A DNA stretch of 64,000 nucleotides from Endotrypanum monterogeii (lineage: Eukaryota; Euglenozoa; Kinetoplastea; Trypanosomatida; Trypanosomatidae): contig CM007319.1 of assembly GCA_000333855.2 (NCBI GenBank), positions 958,755 to 1,022,754 of the forward strand. Direction: 5' to 3'. This document shows positions 18,501 through 28,500 of this stretch, in pieces. How positions within the stretch are numbered: the first letter of the stretch is position 1; every line of letters starts with the position of its first letter. The position numbers and the translations under genes were made by a program. A model generated the notes under the pieces. The model worked only from the letters and a program-made list of their open reading frames with translations. It ran no database searches and was not told the origin of the DNA.

Positions 18501-19022
18501 TTAATCCAGAGCGGCTAGCACAGCTTCTTGGCCCGCCGCCTTTGCACAATCGGCGGGGGTCATGCCCGCCACATTTTTTGCCATCTTTGAGGCACCATGG
18601 CGAAGCAGCTCCCTCACCACATCTACTCTGCCGGAAAGAGCTGCGAGGTGCATGGGTGTACGCTTTGAGGTATCGCGTGCGTTCACGTTGCTACCTTCGT
18701 CAAGGAGAGCCTTGACTATGTGTGTGTGTCCGCGATCTGCAGCGTAGTGCAGCGGTGTCCAGCCTTCACTGTCTGCACAGTCAATGTTGAGTGACTGCGC
18801 GCCGCTGTGTTCAAGAATCACTTTGACAAAATGACCGTTGCCCGAAAAGGCCGCATGATGTAGCAGCGTGAGCTTCTGATTATCACACTCGCTGAGACAC
18901 CCACCCTTCTCTACGTACTCCATAAAGCGCTCGGAATTACCATGACGACAAGCATCATAGATACTCTCAGCGGGAGTCCCTCGCCGTTTCGTGGCGTTAT
19001 GGGGTCCAGAAGTGCTCGACAT
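18501..19022 (-). CDS. ankyrin-repeat protein
   Basis: A 173-residue protein made almost entirely of ankyrin repeats, which serve as protein-binding scaffolds. After a 20-residue polar N-terminus, repeats begin at about residues 22, 52, 88 and 121, with clear TLLHHAAFSGNG, TPLHYAADRGHTHIV and TPMHLAALSGRVDVV cores and a final partial repeat (MTPADCAKAAGQ). No other domain is attached, so the protein is probably an adaptor. The start at 19022 is the first ATG after a textbook SL acceptor at 19031, giving an 8-nt 5'UTR; the 100 codons before it in frame are excluded. Partner unknown. Confidence 0.9.
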   Translation of the reverse strand: MSSTSGPHNATKRRGTPAESIYDACRHGNSERFMEYVEKGGCLSECDNQKLTLLHHAAFSGNGHFVKVILEHSGAQSLNIDCADSEGWTPLHYAADRGHTHIVKALLDEGSNVNARDTSKRTPMHLAALSGRVDVVRELLRHGASKMAKNVAGMTPADCAKAAGQEAVLAALD

Positions 19023-20220
19023 TTTTGTTTCTGGGGGAGGGGGGGGGGAAGAAGGTAAATAGAAAGAGCACTCCCCAAAAAAATGTATGTATCTCTTAGT
19101 TGTTGGTCCCTCACGGAGGGGTATCGTGCATCGGGTGATGGTGTGAATTGAGTGGTAACGAAAGTTTGATGTTGGCCTCAGTTCTTCGGATAAAAGGGTA
19201 ACATGTGTGCTCCGGAGAGGAGGGGAGACCGTCCGCTGCTCTAAGAGGTGCCAGGCAAGAACGAGGTGCAACTTGCAAAGGTAAAAAAAAATTCTGGGGA
19301 CATAACAGCCAAAAAGGATCACACTGTGCTGACCCGACTAGTGATCTCCAGTATTGACGTAGGTGTCAAGAAGGGAAAAATCCTTGCAGGAAGACCGTTT
19401 TGGGGGTGCTACGGGGTCTCAAACGCCGCGAAACGAACCAATATAAAGGTGATGATATATGGCTTCTTTCCTGCGATGTGGAGACAATGAGCTATATCTA
19501 AAACGTGCGGCGCCACAAAAAGAAAAAAAAAGGCAAGCGTGCAAATTTACACAGACCCACACACACGACTACATACACACGCACACTTACACGTTTTTTT
19601 CCCAAATGTGAAACACACCCCTAATCGCACATCTTCGAAAACTTGGGAGGACAGGAGAGGTACACTTATACCCACTAAAGTGCAACAAAAACAAACAAAA
19701 CAACAACAAAAAAAAAGACGAGGTAACCGGAATAAGCTGAAAGCAATCTACCTTTACACACATCAAATTCAGTTAATAACAAACCCAGAAAAACTATCAA
19801 GGACAATATCTACCAAAACTCGAGCACGTGAAGGCGATTCAGTTGCCTTCCAAAAGATCCCCCGCTGCTTCCTGAGCGGGAGGGAGGAAGAGAGAGGGCC
19901 ACAGAACAAGCCGGGGCGACTTCGTTAACGATTTCTGAATGATCAAACACCTTGGCAGGGGAGGCAGACGTCAAGCCTTATACTACACACGATACATGAG
20001 AAAAAAACAGAGACGAGGAACAAGACGTATTACCCCCCCCCCAGTATCGACAGCAATGAATTTTCACTTCTAGCACGCGCGATCACCAACGCATCGACTT
20101 CAGAAAATGACGAGATGAGGAAGGTCACTGGAGTTTGTAGGTTCTTTCAATCCAACGGTCATGCAGGAAGAGCAAAAAAAAAGACAAAATGTGGCCCTTC
20201 GCCCTTCGCTCGTGCTGCAT
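19023..20220. other. intergenic region
   Basis: A 1.2-kb spacer. It holds the ankyrin gene's splice signals at its left end and the 3'UTR of the HSBP1 gene at its right. CA-rich stretches occur at about 19553-19590 and a C10 run near 20033. No gene seen. Confidence 0.6.
19031..19059 (-). promoter_or_regulatory. predicted SL trans-splice acceptor of the ankyrin gene
   Basis: On the minus strand TTTACCTTCTT is followed by a long C run and CAG, with the AG at 19032-19031, eight bases before the ATG. One of the clearest acceptors in the window. Confidence 0.75.
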
Positions 20221-20532
20221 TTACTTTCCGGATACCGAATCGTTAGTTTCCTCTGTACCACATTGCTGCATCAGTGTATCAATTGAACCCTCAAGCTCAT
20301 CGATGCGAGCAGTGACCTCATCAATGCGTGAAACAATGGACGTCGACATCTCCTCAAAGCGACTCTGCATCTGCTGCAGCAGCCCTTGTACATAGGACGT
20401 TAGTTCCTCTGTGCCGCCCTGGGGCACAGCTCCGGCTGCTGCTGCCCCTGCCGCTGAATTTTGATGCGGGTGACTTGACAGTGGACCAGCAGCCTTGGAT
20501 CGCTGCGGAGATGGAGAGGCTTTAGTTGGCAT
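20221..20532 (-). CDS. HSBP1: heat-shock-factor-binding protein 1 homologue
   Basis: A 103-residue protein. Residues 1-43 are Ala/Pro/Ser-rich linker; residues 44-95 match the HSBP1 coiled coil, with TSYVQGLLQQMQSRFEEMS, then IVSRIDEVTARIDELEGSI and a LMQQCG end. The heptad pattern is clear throughout. In animals HSBP1 forms a trimeric coiled coil, binds heat-shock factor and also helps assemble the WASH actin-nucleating complex on endosomes. Trypanosomatids have no recognised heat-shock transcription factor, so the WASH or another coiled-coil role is the more likely one here; that is inference. The ATG at 20532 starts the compact protein; a 104-codon open stretch before it runs through a TA repeat and is excluded. 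Confidence 0.88.
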   Translation of the reverse strand: MPTKASPSPQRSKAAGPLSSHPHQNSAAGAAAAGAVPQGGTEELTSYVQGLLQQMQSRFEEMSTSIVSRIDEVTARIDELEGSIDTLMQQCGTEETNDSVSGK

Positions 20533-20756
20533 TGTCGAGATTACACGCGAATCCAAAGATAAAGCGAACAATAAAATATACAGCGCGTTGACAAAAGAGA
20601 GCAGAATTAAGGGGGGGAGCGGTGGTCGAACCAGCGACTTTCTCTGCTGTTTGTCTTTAATTTCCTCTCCTCCTTTGGGGTTGCGTGGCGCACAATTTTG
20701 ATAAGAAAATGGGGACCAGGAAAAGAAGGAAGCACTAAGAAGAACACCGGCAAATA

Positions 20757-20790
<34 letters not shown>

Positions 20791-22830
20791 TATGTATGCA
20801 GAAAAGGGGAGAGAAAGGGGGCTTTGTGTCCAATGTATCTTCAAGTGCTCGGCGCTTCTGTTTCTTATTGATCCGGTAGGGCGTAGATCGATCTAGTACA
20901 AACCGAGATTTGAGCGGCAGGCGTGCGTAACGTTGTCTTTCTGTGACTGTGTCTGCTATGGAATTCTCTTGTATTCACTAAGGGAGAGAAAATGAAGAGT
21001 CTGATATTTTATTTTTTTTCCTCAACAGGCGTCCGGTATTCCTGAGGGGGAGGTAGCTAGAGGAAGAAAGGAAAATTGTGCAATTTTGTGTGCAAGTATG
21101 GTGCGTGCTGCAAATCTCTAATTAGTCCGAAATGGGAAAATAGGATGAAGTGATGCGACATGATAACATTGGAGCCATTCCAGACGTGGGTATAAGTAGA
21201 AATACTCGTGAAATGCTTTGCTCAGTAGTACTCTTGGCAATACTGCAGCTCCCTCTCTTTTTCTTTCGCCCACGATCCCCGCCTTTTCTGTAGACATCCT
21301 CCACCCTAATGGTGGTGAATCGCAACACTTACCTCAAGTACAGAGGGGGGAGGGGAGGCATAAAGACTCATTATCAAATTGAGTAACACACACACAGAGA
21401 ACGAGATATGGGTATGTGAGTATCCATGTCTTTACCCTCCTCTTTTTTTGGCATCATTCATGTTCCTTGACTTCTCACCTTCCGGAAAAACAATCAAATA
21501 GCGGAGGAGTTACATCTCTCCGTACATCTTTCAGGTGCGTGTTCGGCGCCACGACACGCGCATCTGCGCAGCACGTCTCTATTCACGAGACGACTTTATA
21601 TAGTATGCAACACACACACACACACACACAAAAGTGTACACCGACGCCCTGAAGGGATCATTCAGGAATACACGCATACACGCACAGCAAACCAACAGAC
21701 ACCACTGAGAAGGGAACGGCTCGTGGCGACGCAGAGAGAAAGGGGTGGGTGTATGTTTGTGTGGACACCCCCTCCAAATAAAAAAAAACATATAGGTGTG
21801 TATACGGACGGGGGTGAGCAACACAGACACATACACACACACACACAAAAAAGAAAACGACCACTCAGAGATCAGGTGAAAAGAACAAGCAGGAAGCACG
21901 CTCAGCATTAGAAAAAAAAAGGGGGGGTTGATGTATTAACATATACATGTAAGTACCTCCAGACATATATGTGTATACCTCTCGCCTTCATTACTTTCTT
22001 CCTCCCCTCTCCCCTCATCCGACAGGGAGAGAAAAGCCTATTAAACAACATGCACAAAAATAGCTACACAAAACCAAATTCTTTTTTTTTGTAGCAAACG
22101 TTCATTTCCATAGGATTTGGACGCACTCAAGGAAGGAGAGAAAAAAAAAAAAGTGAACGATGGTGGGGCAAAAGCGTGGCGGAAAATTCTGCGGCACGAT
22201 GAAACGACTTGGCGCCTTCACGTCACTCTGAAAAAAAACTTGTCTGTGTATCTGTGCGTGATAATGGGGGGGGGGGAGGGAGAGCGAAGCACGGCTAAGA
22301 CACCTGGAAAATCCAACAGCGATTTCTCCAACAGGAAACACGTCTGAAGAAGCAACAGCTGGATGCAGCAAATGGGGGGAGGGGGGGGAGGTGAGTGAGG
22401 AGAACGTGTCGAGCTAATGTGTCAGGCCGGTGGAAAAAGTCTGCTTTGAAGAAAATGGGAAAACAGATCTCTTTTCAGGAGCCCAAGAGGGCTGGTGTAC
22501 AGCAATCAGAGTGGCCCAGGTGCAGTAGGGGATGGAAGGGCCAAAACTATTAACCCTGGTAATGATTGCGAGCTAGGCAGCATAGGTACATGTTGCACCT
22601 AAAAGGGGAAAGGGCACAAGAGGGGCACACTCAAGTACGTAGAAGTACCCGGGAACAACGCGAGATCGTGTTGACTATGCTCACACCGCCTCTTCCGCAA
22701 TGTCATCTGTTACAGCAGGATACACATCTCTGGGTAAGCAGGGCTATTTTCGCCTCGAGACCGAGATTTGACCCATGTCAAGTGGCACCGACACACTCTT
22801 CCCCCCCCTTCAGTCACCAACAAATTTTGC
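20533..22830. other. long intergenic region
   Basis: A 2.3-kb spacer holding the 5'UTR of HSBP1 and the 3'UTR of the KCTD-type gene. It carries a (TA)n tract at about 20759-20786, (CA)n at about 21610-21630 and 21830-21846, an A9G7 run at 21912-21927, and G-rich runs near 22265 and 22375. A fairly balanced, repeat-free block lies at about 22440-22800, but it has no long minus-strand frame. Confidence 0.55.
20759..20786. repeat. (TA)n microsatellite
   Basis: TA run upstream of HSBP1; it accounts for the isoleucine/tyrosine repeat in the excluded N-terminal extension. Confidence 0.9.
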
Positions 22831-24240
22831 TTACTCATCAAAAGTGTAATGGACGGGTGGGAGGCGACGTCGGACCTCGTCTGGCGGAACAATGCGCACA
22901 CGCGACGCCAGTTTTAGCGTGGTAGCGAAGCGCAGTCGACGGGCACGGCCAAGGGAAACCATCTTGCGCGAGTTCTTCAGCACATACTCAACATAGCCCT
23001 TTTCCAGGTCGACCTTCACTGTAACAAAGTACCCGTTCTCGATACGCTCTAAGTTTTCCTCCTTGCGGTGGTACGGGTAATTAGTGTAGAAGACACCAGA
23101 CATATAGTAGACACAGCAGTCCGGTATCTTGTGGAACTCCTGATCAGTGTTGACGCACGACTCGGAGATGAGACCAAAACCTACGTAGTCAGCTACCTTT
23201 ACCTCATACGTGATCGTGTGCCGCCCTGTGACGAGCGACACGTCACCAACGACAGCAACACCGTACACCACCCGTAATCGGTTCCTCTCGGGGCTCACAC
23301 CGGGTCCGGGATTAAATTGCAGCTCGGAATCGCTGTCCACATCCCCAAGCATCGTCTGGAGACCTGGAAGTTGATAGTAGGCCGCATCCACCTTGAGTCG
23401 CTTGAGCGAGTCTTCTTTGAGCAAATTGAAGTAGTGATAGCCCCGGAGATAATCGACGATATACTTGAAGCAGGAAGGGTCGCGGTCGATGAAGATGGTG
23501 TCGTGCTCATCCTTGAACACGGGTGCGACCCACTCTGTCTTGGCGACACCGAGGAGAATGTGAAAGTAATTTGGCGCGTCTTTGCTCAAGAGAGTCGACA
23601 GTGGCACTGTGAACCGCTCACCACCAACGTTGAGTGAGACGACCTCCATGTAGCGATCCGGAAGCCGTGATTGGACGACCTCCTCCAGCTTTGGTTTTGT
23701 TTCCTGCCTCTCTCTCAAGAGCGTATCGAGGGAGGTCTCCATCATCTTGAAGCGTGCCACACAACTCTCCACACGGGCCTGAATTGCCTCCGCAGCACCG
23801 CGCGACTGCTGCAGCAGTCGAGCAGCCCTTTCTTCATCGACCTTTTGATCAGCGGCATCTCTAGGGGAAAACGTCTGCGACGCGATGGTGTGCGTCAGTC
23901 CAGTCGATTCAACGTCATTGTCTAGATTTTCGTCTTCACCAGCGAAAGAGGATGTTACCGACTGTTGATCACGTACGGAGTCTCGCCCTGCAGGAGTGAC
24001 GGACGTGGAGGAGTGTTCTGGAGCCACATCTACATTGCCATTTCCTGGAGCCGCAACCGAGGCCGCCGTTGACAGCGTCCTATCAGCCGGTGTATCGCTA
24101 TCCTCGGCAGCGAGTAGCCTGGGGGTTATGGAGGGTGTGTCGCGGGTGCGCTTTCGTCCCCCACGCGACAAGCGACGGTCTCTTGAATTTTGTTGACTAC
24201 CGCATTCGGTGTTCCCCTTTCTAATGCCAGTCCGCGGCAT
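22831..24240 (-). CDS. KCTD-type BTB (T1) domain protein with SPRY-like C-terminal region
   Basis: A 469-residue protein. Residues 1-150 are polar and disordered, with a basic start. A short coiled coil lies at about 138-190. Residues 198-298 are a potassium-channel-tetramerisation-type BTB domain, with VVSLNVGGERFTVPLSTLL, FIDRDPSCFKYIVDYLRG and DAAYYQLPGL. No channel pore follows, so this is a soluble KCTD-like protein; such proteins commonly act as cullin-3 adaptors or oligomeric scaffolds. The C-terminal part (about 325-460), with GRHTITYEVKVADYVGFGLI and later VKVDLEKGYVEYVLKN, has the beta-rich pattern of a SPRY/B30.2-like domain. The ATG at 24240 opens the frame. BTB call is secure, SPRY call moderate, biological role unknown. 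Confidence 0.9.
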   Translation of the reverse strand: MPRTGIRKGNTECGSQQNSRDRRLSRGGRKRTRDTPSITPRLLAAEDSDTPADRTLSTAASVAAPGNGNVDVAPEHSSTSVTPAGRDSVRDQQSVTSSFAGEDENLDNDVESTGLTHTIASQTFSPRDAADQKVDEERAARLLQQSRGAAEAIQARVESCVARFKMMETSLDTLLRERQETKPKLEEVVQSRLPDRYMEVVSLNVGGERFTVPLSTLLSKDAPNYFHILLGVAKTEWVAPVFKDEHDTIFIDRDPSCFKYIVDYLRGYHYFNLLKEDSLKRLKVDAAYYQLPGLQTMLGDVDSDSELQFNPGPGVSPERNRLRVVYGVAVVGDVSLVTGRHTITYEVKVADYVGFGLISESCVNTDQEFHKIPDCCVYYMSGVFYTNYPYHRKEENLERIENGYFVTVKVDLEKGYVEYVLKNSRKMVSLGRARRLRFATTLKLASRVRIVPPDEVRRRLPPVHYTFDE

Positions 24241-24557
24241 CGCGTGGGGGGTGGTCTGGCAGCCGACACGTAAATGCGAAAGTATTCTTCAGCCGACAAG
24301 CAGCGGGAGCGTTGCGGGTGCTAATACACGCGCCAGCACACGCATAAAAAATGGCGTGCGCGCGCGACAAAAATGAAGTGGTCAATGGTCGATTCTGTTG
24401 CTCAGTCTATAAGAGGCGCTGTATAATGAGGTGTGTTGGAGAGGCGAAGGGATAGAGGGGAGCAAAAAGAGATCGGAGCCCCGACCCAACAACAAAAACA
24501 GATACCCGCCCTCTTTCGAGTGCTCTGTCAGAGATGGATTACTTGGGAGTCGTGAAA

Positions 24558-24592
<35 letters not shown>

Positions 24593-25588
24593 GTCGACGT
24601 GAAAAATTACAGCCAGGAGTTTATAAAAAAAAAGAATGTACCTACATACTCGTGAAAAGTCTGTTCGTGTTGCACGGCAAACCGAAAGAAGTAAAAAAAA
24701 AAAAAATGAGGTGTGGCGTGCAATTAACTAAGCATCCATTTGGTGTGTATCGATCGTTGTTTTCCACGTGTTTGTGCGTGTGTGGGTGGGTGACGGGAGA
24801 AGAAAGGGTAAGCCCGCTCAAATAGGGTAACACGTAAACAGAACCCAAGGTCAAAATGAATACGGAAAAAAAAAATATGATTACAGACGACAAGTAAGAA
24901 GATATTCTGCAGACAAAAAAATTCGTCATTTCCCACAAGTGGACTCAGCTCAGACGTTTTGAGTCCCTCGGGTCAAGGTGCGCTCACAGCCGCATTCTCG
25001 ACAACGAAGAACGAGAAGAAAACAAGATGAAGCGAATCCCGACTGCGTAGTGTTCGAGAAGAAAAATCTCATCAGCAAACCGTTGCACAGCCTCCGTCCC
25101 TTTCCTGTCCGCTCGTGATACTCCGGGATTTTATTTTTAAAAAATTACAAGTCTCTGTGTGCATACTGTTCTGGCGATATATATGTATGTTTAAAGCTCA
25201 CATATGACAGAGGCATCAAGAAAAAAGGCTTATCATGTATTGATACAAACCCAGAAGAAAAATATATGATGCATACACCAAGAAGCGGATCTTCCTAAAT
25301 GGTGACCCTATCCCCTCTCTGTAGATGTGGAATCAGTGCACTAACATGCATGCAGTGCAGCTATTTCGTGTTCTTTTTTCTTTGCGACTCAGCATGATTT
25401 CTTCGTTTCCGCTGTGTCAGAAAAAAAAAAATCAGAGGGTCCAGCTCTGGTCAACATCCTCCAGACTTTCTTTCCCGCAGAAAAAAAAAATTCACACCTC
25501 CACCCAACTTTCGATAGCGGGCACTGTAGGAGTTAAAAGTGGGCGGATTGCTAACACATTTGTTTGCATGTCTGCCCACGTTGCCTTG
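24241..25588. other. intergenic region
   Basis: A 1.35-kb spacer with a (GT)n microsatellite at about 24560-24591 and A-runs near 24692, 25419 and 25481. No gene seen. Confidence 0.6.
24560..24591. repeat. (GT)n microsatellite
   Basis: GT dinucleotide run in the spacer upstream of the KCTD-type gene. Confidence 0.9.
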
Positions 25589-28500
25589 TCATGATACGCG
25601 TGAGTGTTCAACTATCAAATGAATAGTGTGGGTCAGTTCCCGCCCAGCATCATCTCTGATGGTAACGCGCAGGAGGTGCTCGCCGGTCTTGAATGCGAAA
25701 AGCTCAAAATCACCTCTGTACACTGCGCGGCCCTCATCGCCAACCATCGTATCGGCTTTCACTGCACCTGTGAGAACTGCCACATCGAAGCGCGCATCCA
25801 CTGAGACGTGTATGCGAAGGGAGATCGCGCGGCGCCAGCGCGGTGCTGCCACGGAGAGGCGGAGGCGAATTGGCGTCACAGCGGGAATGACAATGGGCAC
25901 TCTAGTGGCATCGACAAGAGCGTTTCGCGTACCACTTTCAGAGCCGCCCTTCACAGGTGGTGTGCACCTACCTCGATGCAAACTCTGCGGCACATATTCC
26001 ATAGATTCAGTGAGCCGACACGAGAAAGAGGAGCTGGAGGCTGATCCCTCAGGTAGTCGCTCTGATTCTCGCAAAGTCCGAGGATACGCAATAGGTCGGT
26101 CGGTCATTGGCTTCGATTGCACATTGCCATCGCGCGCGGTTGACACCGTAAGGATGCTAGTAGCACCGGGGACACCGGTGGTGCAGCGGTCACCTGACGC
26201 ACGCGAGACTAAAGGGTATCTCTCCGTACTTCCGTAGAGAGAGTTCCCGTCAGACTCCCAGCGATATAGAGGCACAACCCCTTCCCCGGGCGCCTCTGTG
26301 TGTGAGGCTATTGGGACAAGAACGCCTTTGCTTTCACCAGGCACCGGCAGTACAACCTCGTCGTTGGCCTGTTGTCGTAGCGTAGTCTGTGGCACGCTAA
26401 CCTCGAGGGACACTGCACACTCATCCAACGGTTCCGCACTGACCAACTCGCTGCTAATGAGGGAGAGGTTCAATTCCAGTGTCCCGGTACACTGAGGCAA
26501 CTCGCGCACCACCCACGGTACCAAGAACCGCAGGTCATCCTTGCCACTCGCTGGCGGAATTCGTGTCAGTTTGATTGGGGGAACCACGTACTCGGCACCA
26601 GCAACGATGAAGGCTGCCGGCAACTCTGCAAACGCGAGGGCGCTCAGCTGCAGTTCTATGCTGTAGAGCCGACTACGGTTCGCTACGCGCACCTCCACCG
26701 CCCGGCGATCCTTCGTGAGTGCAACAGACGTGACAATAAGACCGGGCGAATGAAAGAGGCGCAGTCGCGTTTCTGTCACTCGACGCGGAATGACCGCGTA
26801 CACAGGAACTGCATCCGGCACGTTGTAGGGTTTCTCAGGAGTAGGATGGGGCAGGGAAAGGTCTGTGCGGAAAACAACGTAGTGCGCACCAAATTTGCCT
26901 ATCGTCGGGGGTGCCTCCAGAGTTCCTGGAATAATGACAACATCACCAGGCTGTAGTGGGGCGCGACCCGCGGCAGTTAGGGCCCGTTTGTTGAGCGTCA
27001 CCGTTGTGTCCGTCTCATTACGGCGCTCCTTGCATCCTTCGCACCCTTCCAGCTGACATTGTTCACTGTGTACTGTGAGAGAGATACAAGTGATAGGCAC
27101 AGAGCCACAGTTGACCACCCTCACCGTGAAGTCGATGCGCTGGCTCCCGAAAACCTCCAGCTCGCTCGTACTCAACGTACACGACACCTGTGGCAGTCGC
27201 TGCAACACTGGAATGTTCATCGGAGCAGGTAGTTTTCCAGTAATCGACTGTGACGAATACATGTCTGCCAGCCGAAGAATTACACCGTCAATGAGAAGCG
27301 AACCTTCCTCCGTAGGCTGTACCTGCAAAAGTACTTTGCGCTTTGAAAGCGGAGACACTTCCACGTTAGACAAAACGTATGAGATGGGTGAGCGCAACGG
27401 GCGCCTGACCAACTTGGGCACTGCGGAGGCCTCCGGGGTGGTTTCCTTGTTCGTCGAGCTGGGAGACGCGCATGACTGGCACCGCAAGGCCAATGCGTCG
27501 AAAATCAGCGAAACATGAAAGGGGTTGTAGAGCGTCACCAGGACTGATCCAACGTCGCCAACAGTCCATACCGTTCGACTTCCCAACTTTCTGCCGTTTA
27601 GGCAGAGGATGGTGAGTTTCAATCGCTGTGTGTCAATAAAAGTAAAAAGTGCTCCGCCGACGGGCACGGTCTTGGGGGCGAGATGCGGCGGGAGTGGGAA
27701 TGCCTCCCACGCCAGAAAAAAAGGGGATGACACAATACTCGTGTTTCCCTGCGGTTCCAGGAGCGCTGAGGTTTCACACACGAGCGACATGAGGGTTCGC
27801 TGTGTATCCTTGTCGAGAAGGTGGGGAAAATTGAAGAGGAGCAGCGTTGCGAGCTGACAGCGCAGAGTTGCTGACGCCGTGGCCGCAGTCACGCAAGCGA
27901 AGACGTCCATAAGCTCCAGTAGTAGTGGCACCTTCAGTAGTGCGGCGTTGGTGATTGACTGATTTAGCCGAGCCACACCGCGATCCGGTGCGTGCTCGTC
28001 CAGACCGCTAAATAGGCCCAACCCTAGAGATGCCGAGGCGCTCAGGTTCGCTGATGCCTCAAGGGCAGTGCTGCTTTCCATCTGGTGTACGGTTTGCGTG
28101 GCAGTCGCGTTGCGACTGAGCTGATAGAGTGGGTCTGCTGATAGAACGGTATCTGCGGTATTCCCTCCGGCACTTGCATTGCTGCCTGCGGCATAGAGGC
28201 CGTCAAGTGGCAGTCCAATACCAGCAAGTGTGCAGACGCGCAGAAGTACCTCAGCTGCCTCTTCTGTCTGGTGCATCCGTCTCTTTATGGTGGCATACTC
28301 TACCAACAAGGCCCGTGCACGACGTTCAGCGCCGTTGATCATGGACAAATATGCGAAAAAGAGAAGACTGCGCACCGTCCAATCTGCTCCATAGTCGCCA
28401 GGGAACAAACCCCGCAGCAAGTTCAGCTCCGCGAGAAAAGACTGCCGTGCCTCCCGCGCTGCCAGTAACTCGAGTCGCTTAAATCGAATCTCTAGCTCCC

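Noticed and set aside
21600..21910. Valine/cysteine-rich minus-strand frames
   Set aside because: They translate CA/GT microsatellites.
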